Source of the DNA: Streptomyces sp. NBC_01549
Lineage (GTDB): Bacteria > Actinomycetota > Actinomycetes > Streptomycetales > Streptomycetaceae
NCBI RefSeq assembly: GCF_026339955.1
Contig: NZ_JAPEPW010000002.1
Location: 1,922,001 to 1,986,000, forward strand
Direction: 5' to 3'
DNA: 64,000 bases
Numbering within the stretch: the first letter of the stretch is position 1; each line of letters starts with the position of its first letter. The notes beneath the pieces are model-generated. The model did not search any database and was not told where the DNA came from. It saw only the letters and a list, made by a program, of their open reading frames with translations. The position numbers were made by a program, and so were the translations under genes. This document shows, piece after piece, positions 16,716 through 25,510 of the stretch.

Positions 16716-17774
16716 TCACCTGAAGCCGGTGGACATGTACTGGCCGACGTTGTCCTTGTCGACGACGGCCGAGTAGAGCGTGAGCGAGGCCGGGATCTCG
16801 AACTCGGCGAGACCGCCGATCCCCTTGCCCTGGCCCAGCGCGCGAGCGAGGTCGATCGCGGAGGCGGCCATCGTCGGCGGGTAGAGGACGGTGGCCTTCA
16901 GGACGCTGTTGTCGGCGTCGATGGCCTGGAAGGCGGAGAGCGCGCCCGCCCCGCCGACCATCAGGAAGTCGTCGCGCCCGGCCTGCTTGATGGCACGCAG
17001 CGCGCCCACGCCCTGGTCGTCGTCGTGGTTCCACAGGGCGTCGAACTTCGACTGCGCCTGCAGGAGTTGAGCCATCTTGGCCTGTCCGGACTCGACGGTG
17101 AAGTCGGCTGCCTGACGGGCGACCTTCTTGATGTTGGGATAGTTCTTCAGGGCCGCGTCGAAGCCCTGGGTGCGCTGCTTGGTGAGTTCCAGGTTGTCGA
17201 GCCCGGCGAGTTCGATGACCTTGGCGTCCTGCTTGTCCTTCAGCTTCTCACCGATGTAGTGGCCGGCGCTGAGGCCCATGCCGTAGTTGTCGCCGCCGAT
17301 CCAACAGCGGTACGCCTGCGGGGTGTTGAAGATGCGGTCGAGGTTGACGACCGGGATGCCCGCGCGCATCGCCTTCAGACCGACCTGGGTGAGGGCCTTG
17401 CCGTCGGCGGGCAGTACCACCAGCACGTCGACCTTCTTGTTGATCAGTGTCTCGATCTGGCCGATCTGCGCGGCCGTGTCGTTGGAACCCTCGGTGATCT
17501 CCAGCGTCACGTCCGAGTACTTCTTGGCGCGGCTCTTGGCGTTGTCGTTGATCGCGTTGAGCCAGCCGTGGTCGGCCTGCGGGCCCGCGAAGCCGATGGT
17601 GACGTGCTTGCCGGGCTTGTCGTCGGCGGCCGGCCGACTGTCCGCGGCCGGCTTCTCGTCCTTGGTGTCGTTGCTGGTGCAGCCGACCAGGAGGGCGCCG
17701 GCCGAGGCGGCGGCGGTTGTGAAGAGGAGTCCTCTGCGGCTCGTGAAGCTGGTGGAGCTCGTGGATTCTGGCAT
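16716..17774 (-). CDS. Sugar ABC transporter substrate-binding lipoprotein
   Basis: 352 residues with lipobox LLVGC (Cys32) after a SRRGLLFTTAAASAG signal that also resembles a Tat motif. The mature protein is a periplasmic-binding-protein-like type 1 fold of the ribose/xylose class: TIGFAGPQADHGWLNAI, VDVLVVLPADGKALTQV, IPVVNLDRIFN, WNHDDDQGVGALRAIKQAG. It binds a sugar or inositol outside the membrane and feeds the adjacent permease. It lies 20 bases after the permease stop in the same operon. Substrate unknown; the neighbouring oxidoreductase/isomerase pair suggests a sugar or cyclitol. Confidence 0.9.
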   Translation of the reverse strand: MPESTSSTSFTSRRGLLFTTAAASAGALLVGCTSNDTKDEKPAADSRPAADDKPGKHVTIGFAGPQADHGWLNAINDNAKSRAKKYSDVTLEITEGSNDTAAQIGQIETLINKKVDVLVVLPADGKALTQVGLKAMRAGIPVVNLDRIFNTPQAYRCWIGGDNYGMGLSAGHYIGEKLKDKQDAKVIELAGLDNLELTKQRTQGFDAALKNYPNIKKVARQAADFTVESGQAKMAQLLQAQSKFDALWNHDDDQGVGALRAIKQAGRDDFLMVGGAGALSAFQAIDADNSVLKATVLYPPTMAASAIDLARALGQGKGIGGLAEFEIPASLTLYSAVVDKDNVGQYMSTGFR

Positions 17775-17794
17775 GGCGGTGGGCCCTTCCCGTG

Positions 17795-18817
17795 TCAGGT
17801 GGTGCTTGCTGCCGTGCGCCGCTGGACCAGGACCGCGGCGACGATGATCGCTCCCTTGGCGATCTGCTGGACGTCGCTCTGCAGGTTGTTCAGCGCGAAG
17901 ATGTCGGTGATCGTGGTGAAGATCAGGACACCGAGCACCGAGCCGGTGATGGTGCCGCGGCCCCCGCTGAGCAGGGTCCCGCCGATGATCGCGGCGGCGA
18001 TGGCGTCGAGTTCGTACAGGTTGCCGTTGGTGTTCTGGCCGGAGCCGGACAGGATGATCAGCAGGAAGGCGGCGATGCCGCAGCACAGTCCGGAGAGCAG
18101 GTAGAGGTACAGCCGCTGGCGTCGTACGTCGATGCCGGCGAGCCGGGCCGCCTCCGCGTTGCCGCCGACCGCGACCGTGCGGCGGCCGAAGGTGGTGCGG
18201 TTGAGAATCAGCCAGCCGATGATCGTGACGACGGCGAAGACCAGTACCAGCGGTGGGATACCGAGAATGTACGAGTCACGTTCGCCGAGCTTCAGGATCC
18301 CGTCGATGCTGACGATCTGGGTCTTGCCGTCGGTGATCTGCAGGGCGAGGCCGCGGGCGGAGGCGAGCATGGCGAGCGTCGCGATGAACGGGACCATCCC
18401 GCCGTATGCGATGAGCAGGCCGTTGACCAGGCCGCACCCCACACCGACGAGTACCGCGGTGAAGAGGACGCCCGCGAAGCCGTACTCCTGGGTGGCGACC
18501 GTCGTGGCCCACACCGAGGACAGCGCGACGATCGCGCCGACCGACAGGTCGATGCCTCCGGAGGTGATGACGAAGGTCATGCCGACAGTGACCACGCCGA
18601 TCACCGAGGCCTGGGTGAGGACGAGTTGGAGGTTGCGGGTGTCGAGGAACTCGTCGGGCTTGGTGATGCCTCCGATGACGATCAGGGCGACGAGCACTCC
18701 GAGAAGTGAGAGGGTGCGGACGTCGGCGCGGGCCGCGAGGGAGCGCCACGCGGGGAGTTCGCCCATCGGCGACATCTTGTCGGTGCTGCCCCGGGGCGGG
18801 GACACGGGCTGCGTCAT
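17795..18817 (-). CDS. Sugar ABC transporter permease (ribose type)
   Basis: 340 residues, about nine membrane helices after a 45-residue cytosolic N-terminus. Diagnostic RbsC-type blocks are GMTFVITSGGIDLSVGAIVAL, GLLIAYGGMVPFIATLAML, FGRRTVAVGGNAEAARLAGIDV and AIIGGTLLSGGRGTI. The ATG overlaps the ATPase stop (ATGA). It forms the channel, probably as homodimer, with the double ATPase encoded just upstream. Confidence 0.93.
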   Translation of the reverse strand: MTQPVSPPRGSTDKMSPMGELPAWRSLAARADVRTLSLLGVLVALIVIGGITKPDEFLDTRNLQLVLTQASVIGVVTVGMTFVITSGGIDLSVGAIVALSSVWATTVATQEYGFAGVLFTAVLVGVGCGLVNGLLIAYGGMVPFIATLAMLASARGLALQITDGKTQIVSIDGILKLGERDSYILGIPPLVLVFAVVTIIGWLILNRTTFGRRTVAVGGNAEAARLAGIDVRRQRLYLYLLSGLCCGIAAFLLIILSGSGQNTNGNLYELDAIAAAIIGGTLLSGGRGTITGSVLGVLIFTTITDIFALNNLQSDVQQIAKGAIIVAAVLVQRRTAASTT

Positions 18818-20331
18818 GACGCCGGGCTTCCTTCCATGACAAGGTCGAGTACGCGGTGTTCGTCGAGCTCCTGGGCGGGCGCCGTGTGCACGACGCGGCC
18901 CTCCCTGAGCACCAGCACGCGGTCGGCGAGCCCCAGCACCTCGGGCACCTCGCTCGACACGAGCAGCACGGCGAGGCCTTCGTCGGCGAGGCGGCGGATG
19001 ACCGCGTACAGCTCGGCGCGGGCGCCGACGTCGACACCGCGGGTCGGTTCGTCGAGCAGCAGGACGCGGCAGCCACGCAGCAGCCAGCGGGCCAGGACGG
19101 CCTTCTGCTGGTTGCCGCCGGACAGCGTCCGGATCGGGACGGACGGGTTGTTGGGGCGCAGCGACAGCTCGCGTGTCGCGGCACGGGCGGCGCCTCGCTC
19201 TGCGCTCCGGTCGATCCAACCCCCACGTGAGAAGCGCGACATGGAGGACACGGACACATTGCGGGTGACGGACTCCAGCATGAGCAGGCCCTGTGCCTTG
19301 CGCTCCTCGGGGGCGAGTCCGAGTCCGGCGCGGACGGCGGCGCGTACACTTCCGGGCCGCAACACCCTGCCATCGACGCTGACTCGACCGGCCGTCGACT
19401 TTCGGGCCCCGTAGATCGTCTCCAGGATCTCGGAGCGCCCGGAGCCGACGAGCCCGGCCAGGCCGACGATCTCGCCGGGGCGCAGTTCGAGGTCGAGGGG
19501 CTCGAACTCGCCCGCCCGTCTCAGTCCTTGGACCGTAAGCACCGGCTCGGACGTGGGCCCTCGCGTGGGCCGCTGCGGGAAGAGGTACTCGACGTTGCGG
19601 CCCGTCATGAGCGCCACCACCTCGCGGGTGGGGGTGGACTTCGCGGGCAGCCCGCCGGCCACCGCGCGGCCGTCCTTCAGTACGGTCACCCGGTCGCCGA
19701 TGCGGCGGATCTCCTCCAGCCGGTGCGAGATGTAGACGACGGCGACGCCGTCCGCGGTGAGGTCGCCGACGATACGGAAGAGGTTGTCGACCTCGTCGGG
19801 GTCGAGGGCCGCGGACGGCTCGTCCATGACGATGAGGCGTACGTCGTGGGAGAGTGCCCGTGCCATGGAGACGATCTGCTGCTGGGCGGCCGACAGCTCA
19901 CCGACGAGGCGCGCCGGGTCGATCTCCGGGTGGCCGAGTCGGCGTAGCAGCTGCGCCGTTGACGCCTTGGCCGCCTTTCCCCGTACGACGAAACCGGCCG
20001 CGGTGGGTTCATGGCCGAGGTGGACGTTCTCGGCCACCGACAGGCCCTCCACCAGGTCCAGTTCCTGGTAGATGGTGGCAATGCCGAGGCGCATGGCGGC
20101 GATCGGGGAGCGCAGCGTGACGGGTTCGCCGCGCCAGCCGATGGTGCCGCCGTCGGGCTGGTGGGCGCCGGCCAGGACCTTGATGAGGGTGGACTTCCCG
20201 GCCCCGTTCTGGCCGAGCAGACAGTGGACCTCGCCGGCCTGGACGTCGAGGTCGACGCCGTCGAGGGCCCGGACTCCGGGGAACGACTTGGTGATGCCGG
20301 ACATGGTGAGCAGCGGTGGTTCTGGTGCCAT
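18814..20331 (-). CDS. Sugar ABC transporter ATP-binding protein (two ABC domains, RbsA/XylG type)
   Basis: 505 residues with two nucleotide-binding domains. The first has Walker A GQNGAGKST at 40-48, signature VGELSAAQQQIV and Walker B VRLIVMDEPSAAL; the second has a degenerate Walker A (GLVGSGRSEI), as usual for this class, signature LSGGNQQKAVLARW and CRVLLLDEPTRGVDVG. ATG preceded by AAGGGG. First gene of the importer operon (ATPase, permease, binding protein), with the ROK regulator upstream in the same direction. Confidence 0.94.
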   Translation of the reverse strand: MAPEPPLLTMSGITKSFPGVRALDGVDLDVQAGEVHCLLGQNGAGKSTLIKVLAGAHQPDGGTIGWRGEPVTLRSPIAAMRLGIATIYQELDLVEGLSVAENVHLGHEPTAAGFVVRGKAAKASTAQLLRRLGHPEIDPARLVGELSAAQQQIVSMARALSHDVRLIVMDEPSAALDPDEVDNLFRIVGDLTADGVAVVYISHRLEEIRRIGDRVTVLKDGRAVAGGLPAKSTPTREVVALMTGRNVEYLFPQRPTRGPTSEPVLTVQGLRRAGEFEPLDLELRPGEIVGLAGLVGSGRSEILETIYGARKSTAGRVSVDGRVLRPGSVRAAVRAGLGLAPEERKAQGLLMLESVTRNVSVSSMSRFSRGGWIDRSAERGAARAATRELSLRPNNPSVPIRTLSGGNQQKAVLARWLLRGCRVLLLDEPTRGVDVGARAELYAVIRRLADEGLAVLLVSSEVPEVLGLADRVLVLREGRVVHTAPAQELDEHRVLDLVMEGSPAS

Positions 20332-20525
20332 GACGGTTCCCCTTGGCGGGCGTGCGGGCCGGTTTCAGGGTGATGCGCCCGCGGAGCGGGCGTTTTCGGG
20401 CAGGGCAGAGCAGGGCGCTGTACAGCTGGGGCGACTTTGGTGAGGTGACTTCTGGTGTGGTGACCTTTGGTCAAGCGACTTTTGGTGCGGCTCTGGCAGG
20501 AGTGCTTCGTGTGGCTCCGGCAGGG
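20332..20525. other. Intergenic stretch between ROK regulator and importer operon
   Basis: No gene is credible here. It contains a four-unit 15-bp repeat (listed separately) and AAGGGG just before the ATPase ATG. It probably holds the promoter or leader of the importer operon, but no clear -10/-35 pair could be named. Confidence 0.5.
20433..20491. repeat. Four imperfect 15-bp direct repeats upstream of importer operon
   Basis: Units start at 20433 (14 bp), 20447, 20462 and 20477, each beginning GAC(T/C)T(T/C)TGGT, e.g. GACTTTTGGTGCGGC. They lie in the 194-base gap before the sugar importer and could be a regulator-binding array or leader structure. Confidence 0.7.
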
Positions 20526-21716
20526 TTACGCGGGCGAGAACAAGTGGTCGCTGATGAGCCGGGCCGCGCCGATGACCCCGGCGGCCGGCCCCAACTCCCC
20601 CAGCACGATGGGAAGGTTGCCGGTCGCCAGTGGCAGCGACTGGCGGTACACCTGCGTGCGGATCGCGGCGAGCAGCGTATGGCCGAGGCCGGTGACGCCG
20701 CCGCCGATCACCACCAGACCCGGGTTGAAGAACGAGACGAGGCCGGCGATGACCTGCCCCGTGCGGTTGCCGCCCTCGCGGATCAGCCCGAGGGCGGTGG
20801 CGTCGCCCGCGGCGGCCGCGGCGGCGACGTCGACGGCGCTCAGTGTGCCCGCCGCCTCCAGCCGCGCGGCGAGCTCCGCCGAAAGCCCCTGCTGGGCGGC
20901 CTCCGTGGCGTCTCGGGCGAGCGCGGCCCCGCTGAAGTGGGCCTCCAGGCAACCCCGGTTGCCGCAGGCGCACGGACGCCCGTCGGGCACGGCCTGGATG
21001 TGTCCGATGTCGCCGGCGCTGCCCGTCGTACCGCGGTAGACCTCACCGCCGACGACGATGCCGCAGCCGATGCCGGTACCGATCTTGACGCAGAGGAAGT
21101 CGCCCACGGAACGGGCGACGCCCGCGTGCTGCTCCCCCATCGCCATCAGGTTCACGTCGTTGTCGACCATGACGGGGCAGCCCAGGTCCTGGCTGAGCGC
21201 CTCACGGACGGGGAAGCCGTCCCAGCCGGGCATGATCGGCGGTGCGACGGGAACTCCCTCGGGGAAGCGGACCGGGCCCGGGACACCGATCCCGGCGCCG
21301 TCGAATCCCTCCGCGAGCCCCGATGACCTCAACTTGGCCGCCATGGCCAGGACTTGCTCGAAGACGGCGACCGGGCCCTCGCGTACGTCCATGGGCTGGT
21401 TGATGTGCCCCAGGACCTCCAGTTCCGCGTTGGTGACGGCCACGTCGATCGAGGTCGCCCCGATGTCGACGCCGAGGAAGCGCAGCGCCGGGGCGAGCCG
21501 GATGTTGTGGGAGCGGCGGCCGCCGCGGGATGCGGCGAGGCCGTCGGCGACCACGAGCCCGGTCTCCAGGAGCCGTTCCACCTCGACGGCCAGCTTCGAC
21601 CGGGAGAGGTCGACCTGATCGCCGAGCTGGGCACGGGAGTTGGGTCCGCCGTCGCGCAGCAGGCGCAGCAGTCGCGCCTGGTGCGCGTTCGCGGGTCGTG
21701 CCGTCATGCGTCTCAC
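20526..21716 (-). CDS. ROK-family transcriptional regulator
   Basis: 396 residues; GTG start chosen because GGAGGGG lies six bases upstream (an ATG three codons later is spaced poorly). An N-terminal winged helix-turn-helix (about 10-70, QARLLRLLRDGGPNSRAQLGDQVDLSRSKLAVEVE) precedes a ROK sugar-kinase-like domain: LGVDIGATSIDVAVTN, GIGVPGPV, VDNDVNLMAMGE and the zinc motif CACGNRGCLE. Such proteins repress sugar-use genes until a sugar or sugar phosphate binds. It sits upstream of, and in line with, the ribose-type importer operon and is the obvious candidate to control it. Confidence 0.92.
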   Translation of the reverse strand: MRRMTARPANAHQARLLRLLRDGGPNSRAQLGDQVDLSRSKLAVEVERLLETGLVVADGLAASRGGRRSHNIRLAPALRFLGVDIGATSIDVAVTNAELEVLGHINQPMDVREGPVAVFEQVLAMAAKLRSSGLAEGFDGAGIGVPGPVRFPEGVPVAPPIMPGWDGFPVREALSQDLGCPVMVDNDVNLMAMGEQHAGVARSVGDFLCVKIGTGIGCGIVVGGEVYRGTTGSAGDIGHIQAVPDGRPCACGNRGCLEAHFSGAALARDATEAAQQGLSAELAARLEAAGTLSAVDVAAAAAAGDATALGLIREGGNRTGQVIAGLVSFFNPGLVVIGGGVTGLGHTLLAAIRTQVYRQSLPLATGNLPIVLGELGPAAGVIGAARLISDHLFSPA

Positions 21717-21759
21717 GAGCCCCTCCCCGCCTCAATCGGCCAGCGTCCAACGGATTTTG

Positions 21760-21866
21760 GCCACATCACTGTGGCTTGCTTTCGATGGGAACGTAGCAGC
21801 GGCTGCCGGGAGTGGGAAGAAGTCACGCAGAGATTGCCCTCAACTTTCTCCACTGAGTGGACAAAG
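21760..21866. promoter_or_regulatory. Two palindromes upstream of the ROK gene (candidate operators)
   Basis: GCCACA-TCAC-TGTGGC spans 21760-21775. A second, longer one spans 21844-21866: CTTT.TCCACT.G.AGTGGA.AAAG, perfect except for one central-flank pair. Both share a CCAC(A/T)/(A/T)GTGG core and lie 44-150 bases upstream of the ROK start, where an autoregulatory operator is expected. ROK binding is inference. Confidence 0.5.
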
Positions 21867-21952
21867 CGGGGTCCGGGACACGACGAGGCCGGCTCACAGG
21901 GCGGACACCCGAATGAGGTGGGTTACTTCTTGGGGGCTACTTCTCGGGTGGG

Positions 21953-22630
21953 CTACTTCTCGCGCTCGTGGTACGTCTTGCGCGTGTGCTCCGTGTGGGC
22001 GCGCATCACCTGGGTGGCTCGGGGTTCGTCACGGGCGGCGATGGCCGCGATGAGGTCGCGGTGCTCGATCCAGGACTGGTGGCCGCGCTGCCGGGCGACC
22101 GGGGTGTAGTACCAGCGGACCCGGCGGTCGACCTGGTGGGCCAGCTCGGCAAGGACGGTGTTGCCGGCGAGCTCCATGACCTTCGCGTGGAAGCGGGCGT
22201 TCAACGCGACCGCGCCGTCCACGTCGTCGGCGGCGACCGCGCGCTCACCCTCGGCGCAGAGCTCCTCGAGGGCGGTGATGCCGGCGGTGCCCGCGTTGGC
22301 GGCGGCGAGCCGGGCGGCCTCGGCCTCGAGCAGCGTACGGACCGTGAGGAGCTGGTCGGCCTCCTCCTCGGTCGGCTCGTGCACGAAGGCGCCCTGGGCG
22401 GGCCGAAGATCGACCCACCCCTCCGTGTTCAGCCGCTGCAGCGCCTCGCGGACCGGCTGCCGGGAGACCCCGAGGTGCCCGGCGAGCTCGCTCTCGACCA
22501 GGTGCTGGCCCGGCTGGAGGGCGCGGGTCGTGATGAGTTCGAGCAACGCCTCATAGACGCGGTCGCGCAGCGGGCCGGGCCGTTCGAGCTTGGGCACCGC
22601 CCCCGGCGGCAGTCCTGTCGACAACATCAT
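21953..22630 (-). CDS. GntR-family regulator with FCD ligand domain
   Basis: 225 residues; ATG at 22630 chosen because AGGAGG lies five bases upstream, although the frame stays open a further 23 codons. Residues about 15-80 form the GntR winged helix (LRDRVYEALLELITTRALQPGQ, LAGHLGVSRQPVREALQRL), followed by an all-helical FCD domain (ARFHAKVMELAGN, RHEHRDLI-like HRDLIAAIAARD) that binds a small carboxylate and often a metal. It is transcribed in the same direction as the KAS III-like gene and OFA transporter. Inverted TGTC/GACA half sites upstream, repeated before the formate dehydrogenase operon, suggest it controls both. Confidence 0.9.
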   Translation of the reverse strand: MMLSTGLPPGAVPKLERPGPLRDRVYEALLELITTRALQPGQHLVESELAGHLGVSRQPVREALQRLNTEGWVDLRPAQGAFVHEPTEEEADQLLTVRTLLEAEAARLAAANAGTAGITALEELCAEGERAVAADDVDGAVALNARFHAKVMELAGNTVLAELAHQVDRRVRWYYTPVARQRGHQSWIEHRDLIAAIAARDEPRATQVMRAHTEHTRKTYHEREK

Positions 22631-22700
22631 GGTCCCCTCCTGCCGAGCCATCCCGCCACTGCCACTGCCACCGTCACCGTCGCTGTCGCCGGAAAGCACG

Positions 22701-22740
22701 TGTCAAAAGACAGTATCGATTGTCTTTCGTCTACAGTCTA
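22701..22740. promoter_or_regulatory. Cluster of TGTC/GACA half-sites before the GntR gene
   Basis: TGTC-AAAA-GACA is a perfect inverted repeat at 22701-22712; GACA...TGTC follows at 22709-22724; GTCTACAGT at 22729-22737 is the reverse complement of ACTGTAGAC, the same nine bases that open the site at 25510. The cluster lies 71-110 bases upstream of the GntR start. Likely autoregulatory operator (inference). Confidence 0.6.
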
Positions 22741-22801
22741 CGGCGCACCGTGGCCAGGCCCAGGGAGAGTCGGACTCGTCACACCGGGTTGTCAGTGCAC
22801 G

Positions 22802-23749
22802 TCAGGGGCAGCGGACGACCTGTCCCGCGTACGAGAGGTTGCCGCCGAAGCCGAAGAGGAGCACCGGGTCGCCGGTGCTGATCTCGCCGCGTTCGACGAG
22901 CTTGGAGAAGGCGAGCGGGATGCTGGCGGCGGAGGTGTTGCCGGAGTCGACGACATCGCGCGCGACGACGGCGTTCACGGCGCCGATCTTCGCGGCGAGG
23001 GGTTCGATGATGCGCAGGTTCGCCTGGTGCAGCACGACCGCGGCGAGGTCCTCCGGCGCGAGCCCGCCCCGCTCGCAGGCCTGCCGGGCGATCACCGGGA
23101 GCCGTGTCGTCGCCCAGCGGTAGACGCTCTGCCCCTCCTGCGCGAACCGCGGGGGCGTGCCCTCGATGCGCACGGCGCGCCCCATCTCGGGCACCGATCC
23201 CCACAGCACCGGCCCGATCCCCGGCTCGGTGCCCGGGGCGGCGGCCTCGACCACCGCGGCTCCCGCCCCGTCCCCGACCAGGACACAGGTCGTACGGTCG
23301 CTCCAGTCCGTGACCTCGGACATCTTGTCCGCGCCGATGACGAGGGCACGGGTCGCCGCCCCCGCGCGCACGGCGTGGTCGGCGGTGGCGAGCGCGTGCG
23401 TGAAGCCCGCGCAGACCACGTTGACGTCCATGGCGGCCGGGGAGGGCACGCCGAGGCGGGCGGCGACCCGGGCGGCCATGTTCGGGGAGCGGTCGATCGC
23501 CGTGGACGTGGCGACCAGCACCAGGTCGATGTCACCCGCGGTCAGACCCGCCGCCGCGAGCGCCTTGGCCGCGGCGTGCGTGGCCAGCTCGTCGACGGGC
23601 TCGTCGGGACCGGCGATGTGGCGCGTGCGGATGCCCACCCGGCTGGTGATCCACTCGTCACTGGTGTCGACCAGGCCCGCCAGGTCCTCGTTGGTGAGTA
23701 CCTTGGCGGGCTGGTAGTGGCCGACGGCCGCGATGCGTGAGCCGTTCAT
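22802..23749 (-). CDS. 3-Oxoacyl-ACP synthase III (KAS III)-like ketosynthase
   Basis: 315 residues; the ATG follows GAGGGAG. The full catalytic triad is seen: Cys113 in NVVCAGFTHAL, His241 in LHQANLRI and Asn271 in DSGNTSAAS, with the FabH-type end FGFGGNLSYAGQVV. KAS III enzymes condense an acyl-CoA with malonyl-ACP or, in specialised branches, form esters or amides. No acyl carrier protein, ketoreductase or other fatty acid gene is adjacent, so this is a free-standing paralogue rather than the housekeeping FabH. Its neighbours are a GntR regulator and an OFA carboxylate transporter. Role unknown. Confidence 0.85.
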   Translation of the reverse strand: MNGSRIAAVGHYQPAKVLTNEDLAGLVDTSDEWITSRVGIRTRHIAGPDEPVDELATHAAAKALAAAGLTAGDIDLVLVATSTAIDRSPNMAARVAARLGVPSPAAMDVNVVCAGFTHALATADHAVRAGAATRALVIGADKMSEVTDWSDRTTCVLVGDGAGAAVVEAAAPGTEPGIGPVLWGSVPEMGRAVRIEGTPPRFAQEGQSVYRWATTRLPVIARQACERGGLAPEDLAAVVLHQANLRIIEPLAAKIGAVNAVVARDVVDSGNTSAASIPLAFSKLVERGEISTGDPVLLFGFGGNLSYAGQVVRCP

Positions 23750-23907
23750 TGGGGGGTCTCCCTCGATGCCTTGGGTAGGGGGATCCTCCAGTCTGATCAG
23801 TGACTCACGGGTACGACGGCAGGTGTTGCCACAGGAAAGCGGCATCAGGCTTGTCGGCTTCTGTCAGACCCTCGGACGCCCGAACACCGTCCGCACGCGT
23901 ACGCCCC

Positions 23908-24045
23908 TCACCCCGTGAACAGCTGCTTCGCCTTGAGTACGAGCTCATACAGGCCGTAGCACAGGGGCGCCCCCACCCACAGCCAGGCGAAGGCGATGAG
24001 TGGACGGCGGTCAGGCGGACTGCTGGGGCTGGACGGAGTCGTCAT
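23908..24045 (-). CDS. MFS transporter small subunit (45 residues)
   Basis: A short gene that overlaps the last 35 bases of the OFA transporter in another frame. It begins MTTPSSPSSPPDRRPL after GGGAGG six bases upstream, has one membrane helix (IAFAWLWVGAPLCYGLYELV) and ends KAKQLFTG. Proteins of this length and pattern are annotated in Streptomyces as the small subunit of OFA-type MFS transporters. Translational coupling to the transporter fits a one-helix partner in the membrane. Its function has not been shown as far as I know. Confidence 0.88.
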   Translation of the reverse strand: MTTPSSPSSPPDRRPLIAFAWLWVGAPLCYGLYELVLKAKQLFTG

Positions 24046-25348
24046 CGGCGGCCTCCCTCGGGGCGGGGATGTGGTGGCGGGCATCGACGGGTCGCACCAG
24101 CTCGTTGGCGACGAACCCGACGACCAGCAGCCCGATCATGATCAGGAACGAGGTGTCGTAGAGCGCCGCGCCGTGCTTGCCCGCCTCCTTCTGCCGGTCC
24201 GCGATCCAGTTGACGATCAGCGGACCGAGGACGCCGGCCGTGGACCAGGCGGTGAGCAGTCGGCCGTGGATGGCGCCGACCTGGTAGGTGCCGAAGAGGT
24301 CCTTCAGGTAGGCGGGGACGGTCGCGAAGCCGCCGCCGTAGAAAGAGAGGATCACCAGGGCGCAGATGATGAACAGGGGCTTGGAGGAGTCCCCGAACTG
24401 GGAGATCAGCAGATACATGATCGCGCCCACGCCGAGGTAGACGCGGTAGATGTTCTTGCGGCCGATCAGGTCGGAGGTCGAGGACCAGCCGATCCGGCCC
24501 GCCATGTTCGCGGCCGAGAGCAGCGCCACGAAGCCCGCGGCGGCGGAGACCGACACCGGGGTGGAGGTGTCCGCGAAGAAGTCCGTGATCATCGGGGCGG
24601 CCTTCTCCAGGATGCCGATGCCCGCGGTCACGTTCATGCAGAGCACGACCCACAGGTACCAGAACTGCGGGGTCCGCACGGCGCTGTTGGCGGACACCTG
24701 CACCCCGTCCAGGGGCCCGGGCGCGGCCTTCACCGGCGCCTTGTCGCCGCGCGGTACCCGTACCAGCAGGACGCCGAGCGTCATGAAGACGGCGTACGAC
24801 AGCCCGTGCACGAGGAAGGCGAGCGCGATGCCGGAGGAGTCGGAGCCGAAGGACTTGAGCATCTGCGCGGACCACGGCGAGGCGATGAGCGCACCTCCGC
24901 CGAAGCCCATGATCGCGATGCCGGTGGCCATGCCGGGCCGGTCCGGGAACCACTTGATCAGGGTCGAGACGGGGGAGATGTAGCCGATGCCGAGGCCGAT
25001 CCCGCCGACGAAGCCGTAGCCGAAGACGATCAGCCAGTACTGCTCGGTGGCGGCGCCGAGCGAGGCGATCAGGAAGCCGGTGGAGAAGCAGACCAGGGCG
25101 ACGGTCATCGCCCAGCGCGGTCCGTTGCGCTCGACGAGGGTGCCGCCGAACGCGGCGGACAGTCCGAGCATGACGATGCCGAGCTGGAAGGGCAGCGCGC
25201 TCTGGGTCCCGCTGAGGCCGAGCGCGGATTCGAGCGGCGGCTTGAAGACGCTCCAGGCGTAGGCCTGGCCGATGGAGAGGTGGACGGACAGCGCGGCGGG
25301 CGGGACGAGCCAGCGGCTCCAGCCGGGTGGCGCGACAGGGGGACTCAT
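24011..25348 (-). CDS. OFA-family MFS transporter
   Basis: 445 residues, about 12 helices. The N-terminus (WLVPPAALSVHLSIGQAYAWSVF) and blocks GIGYISPVSTLIKWFPDRPG, GRIGWSSTSDLIGRKNIYR and FYGGGFATVPAYLKDLFGTYQVGAIHGR are characteristic of OFA (oxalate/formate antiporter) proteins. The ATG lacks a strong ribosome site; an upstream in-frame extension is not conserved-looking. Divergent from the formate dehydrogenase operon with a TGTAGAC operator-like site between them, so uptake of formate or a formate-yielding acid such as oxalate is the likely role. Confidence 0.88.
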   Translation of the reverse strand: MSPPVAPPGWSRWLVPPAALSVHLSIGQAYAWSVFKPPLESALGLSGTQSALPFQLGIVMLGLSAAFGGTLVERNGPRWAMTVALVCFSTGFLIASLGAATEQYWLIVFGYGFVGGIGLGIGYISPVSTLIKWFPDRPGMATGIAIMGFGGGALIASPWSAQMLKSFGSDSSGIALAFLVHGLSYAVFMTLGVLLVRVPRGDKAPVKAAPGPLDGVQVSANSAVRTPQFWYLWVVLCMNVTAGIGILEKAAPMITDFFADTSTPVSVSAAAGFVALLSAANMAGRIGWSSTSDLIGRKNIYRVYLGVGAIMYLLISQFGDSSKPLFIICALVILSFYGGGFATVPAYLKDLFGTYQVGAIHGRLLTAWSTAGVLGPLIVNWIADRQKEAGKHGAALYDTSFLIMIGLLVVGFVANELVRPVDARHHIPAPREAADDDSVQPQQSA

Positions 25349-25510
25349 GATCCCGGACGATAGGAAGCGGTTGCCCGGTTGTGAAGCCGTTCGACACCAA
25401 CTCGTCGACGGTATGCGGTGAGCGGTATCCATCGCGCGACGAACGGTCGGTCGGTCCTCACGGAGGCCTGCCAAGGTGCTGCGCGAAGTCTTGCTGCCCC
25501 AAGTCACATA

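Noticed and set aside
22590..23123. Plus-strand frames across the GntR promoter and KAS III gene
   Set aside because: They lie antisense to KAS III and cross the operator region with no ribosome site or family match.
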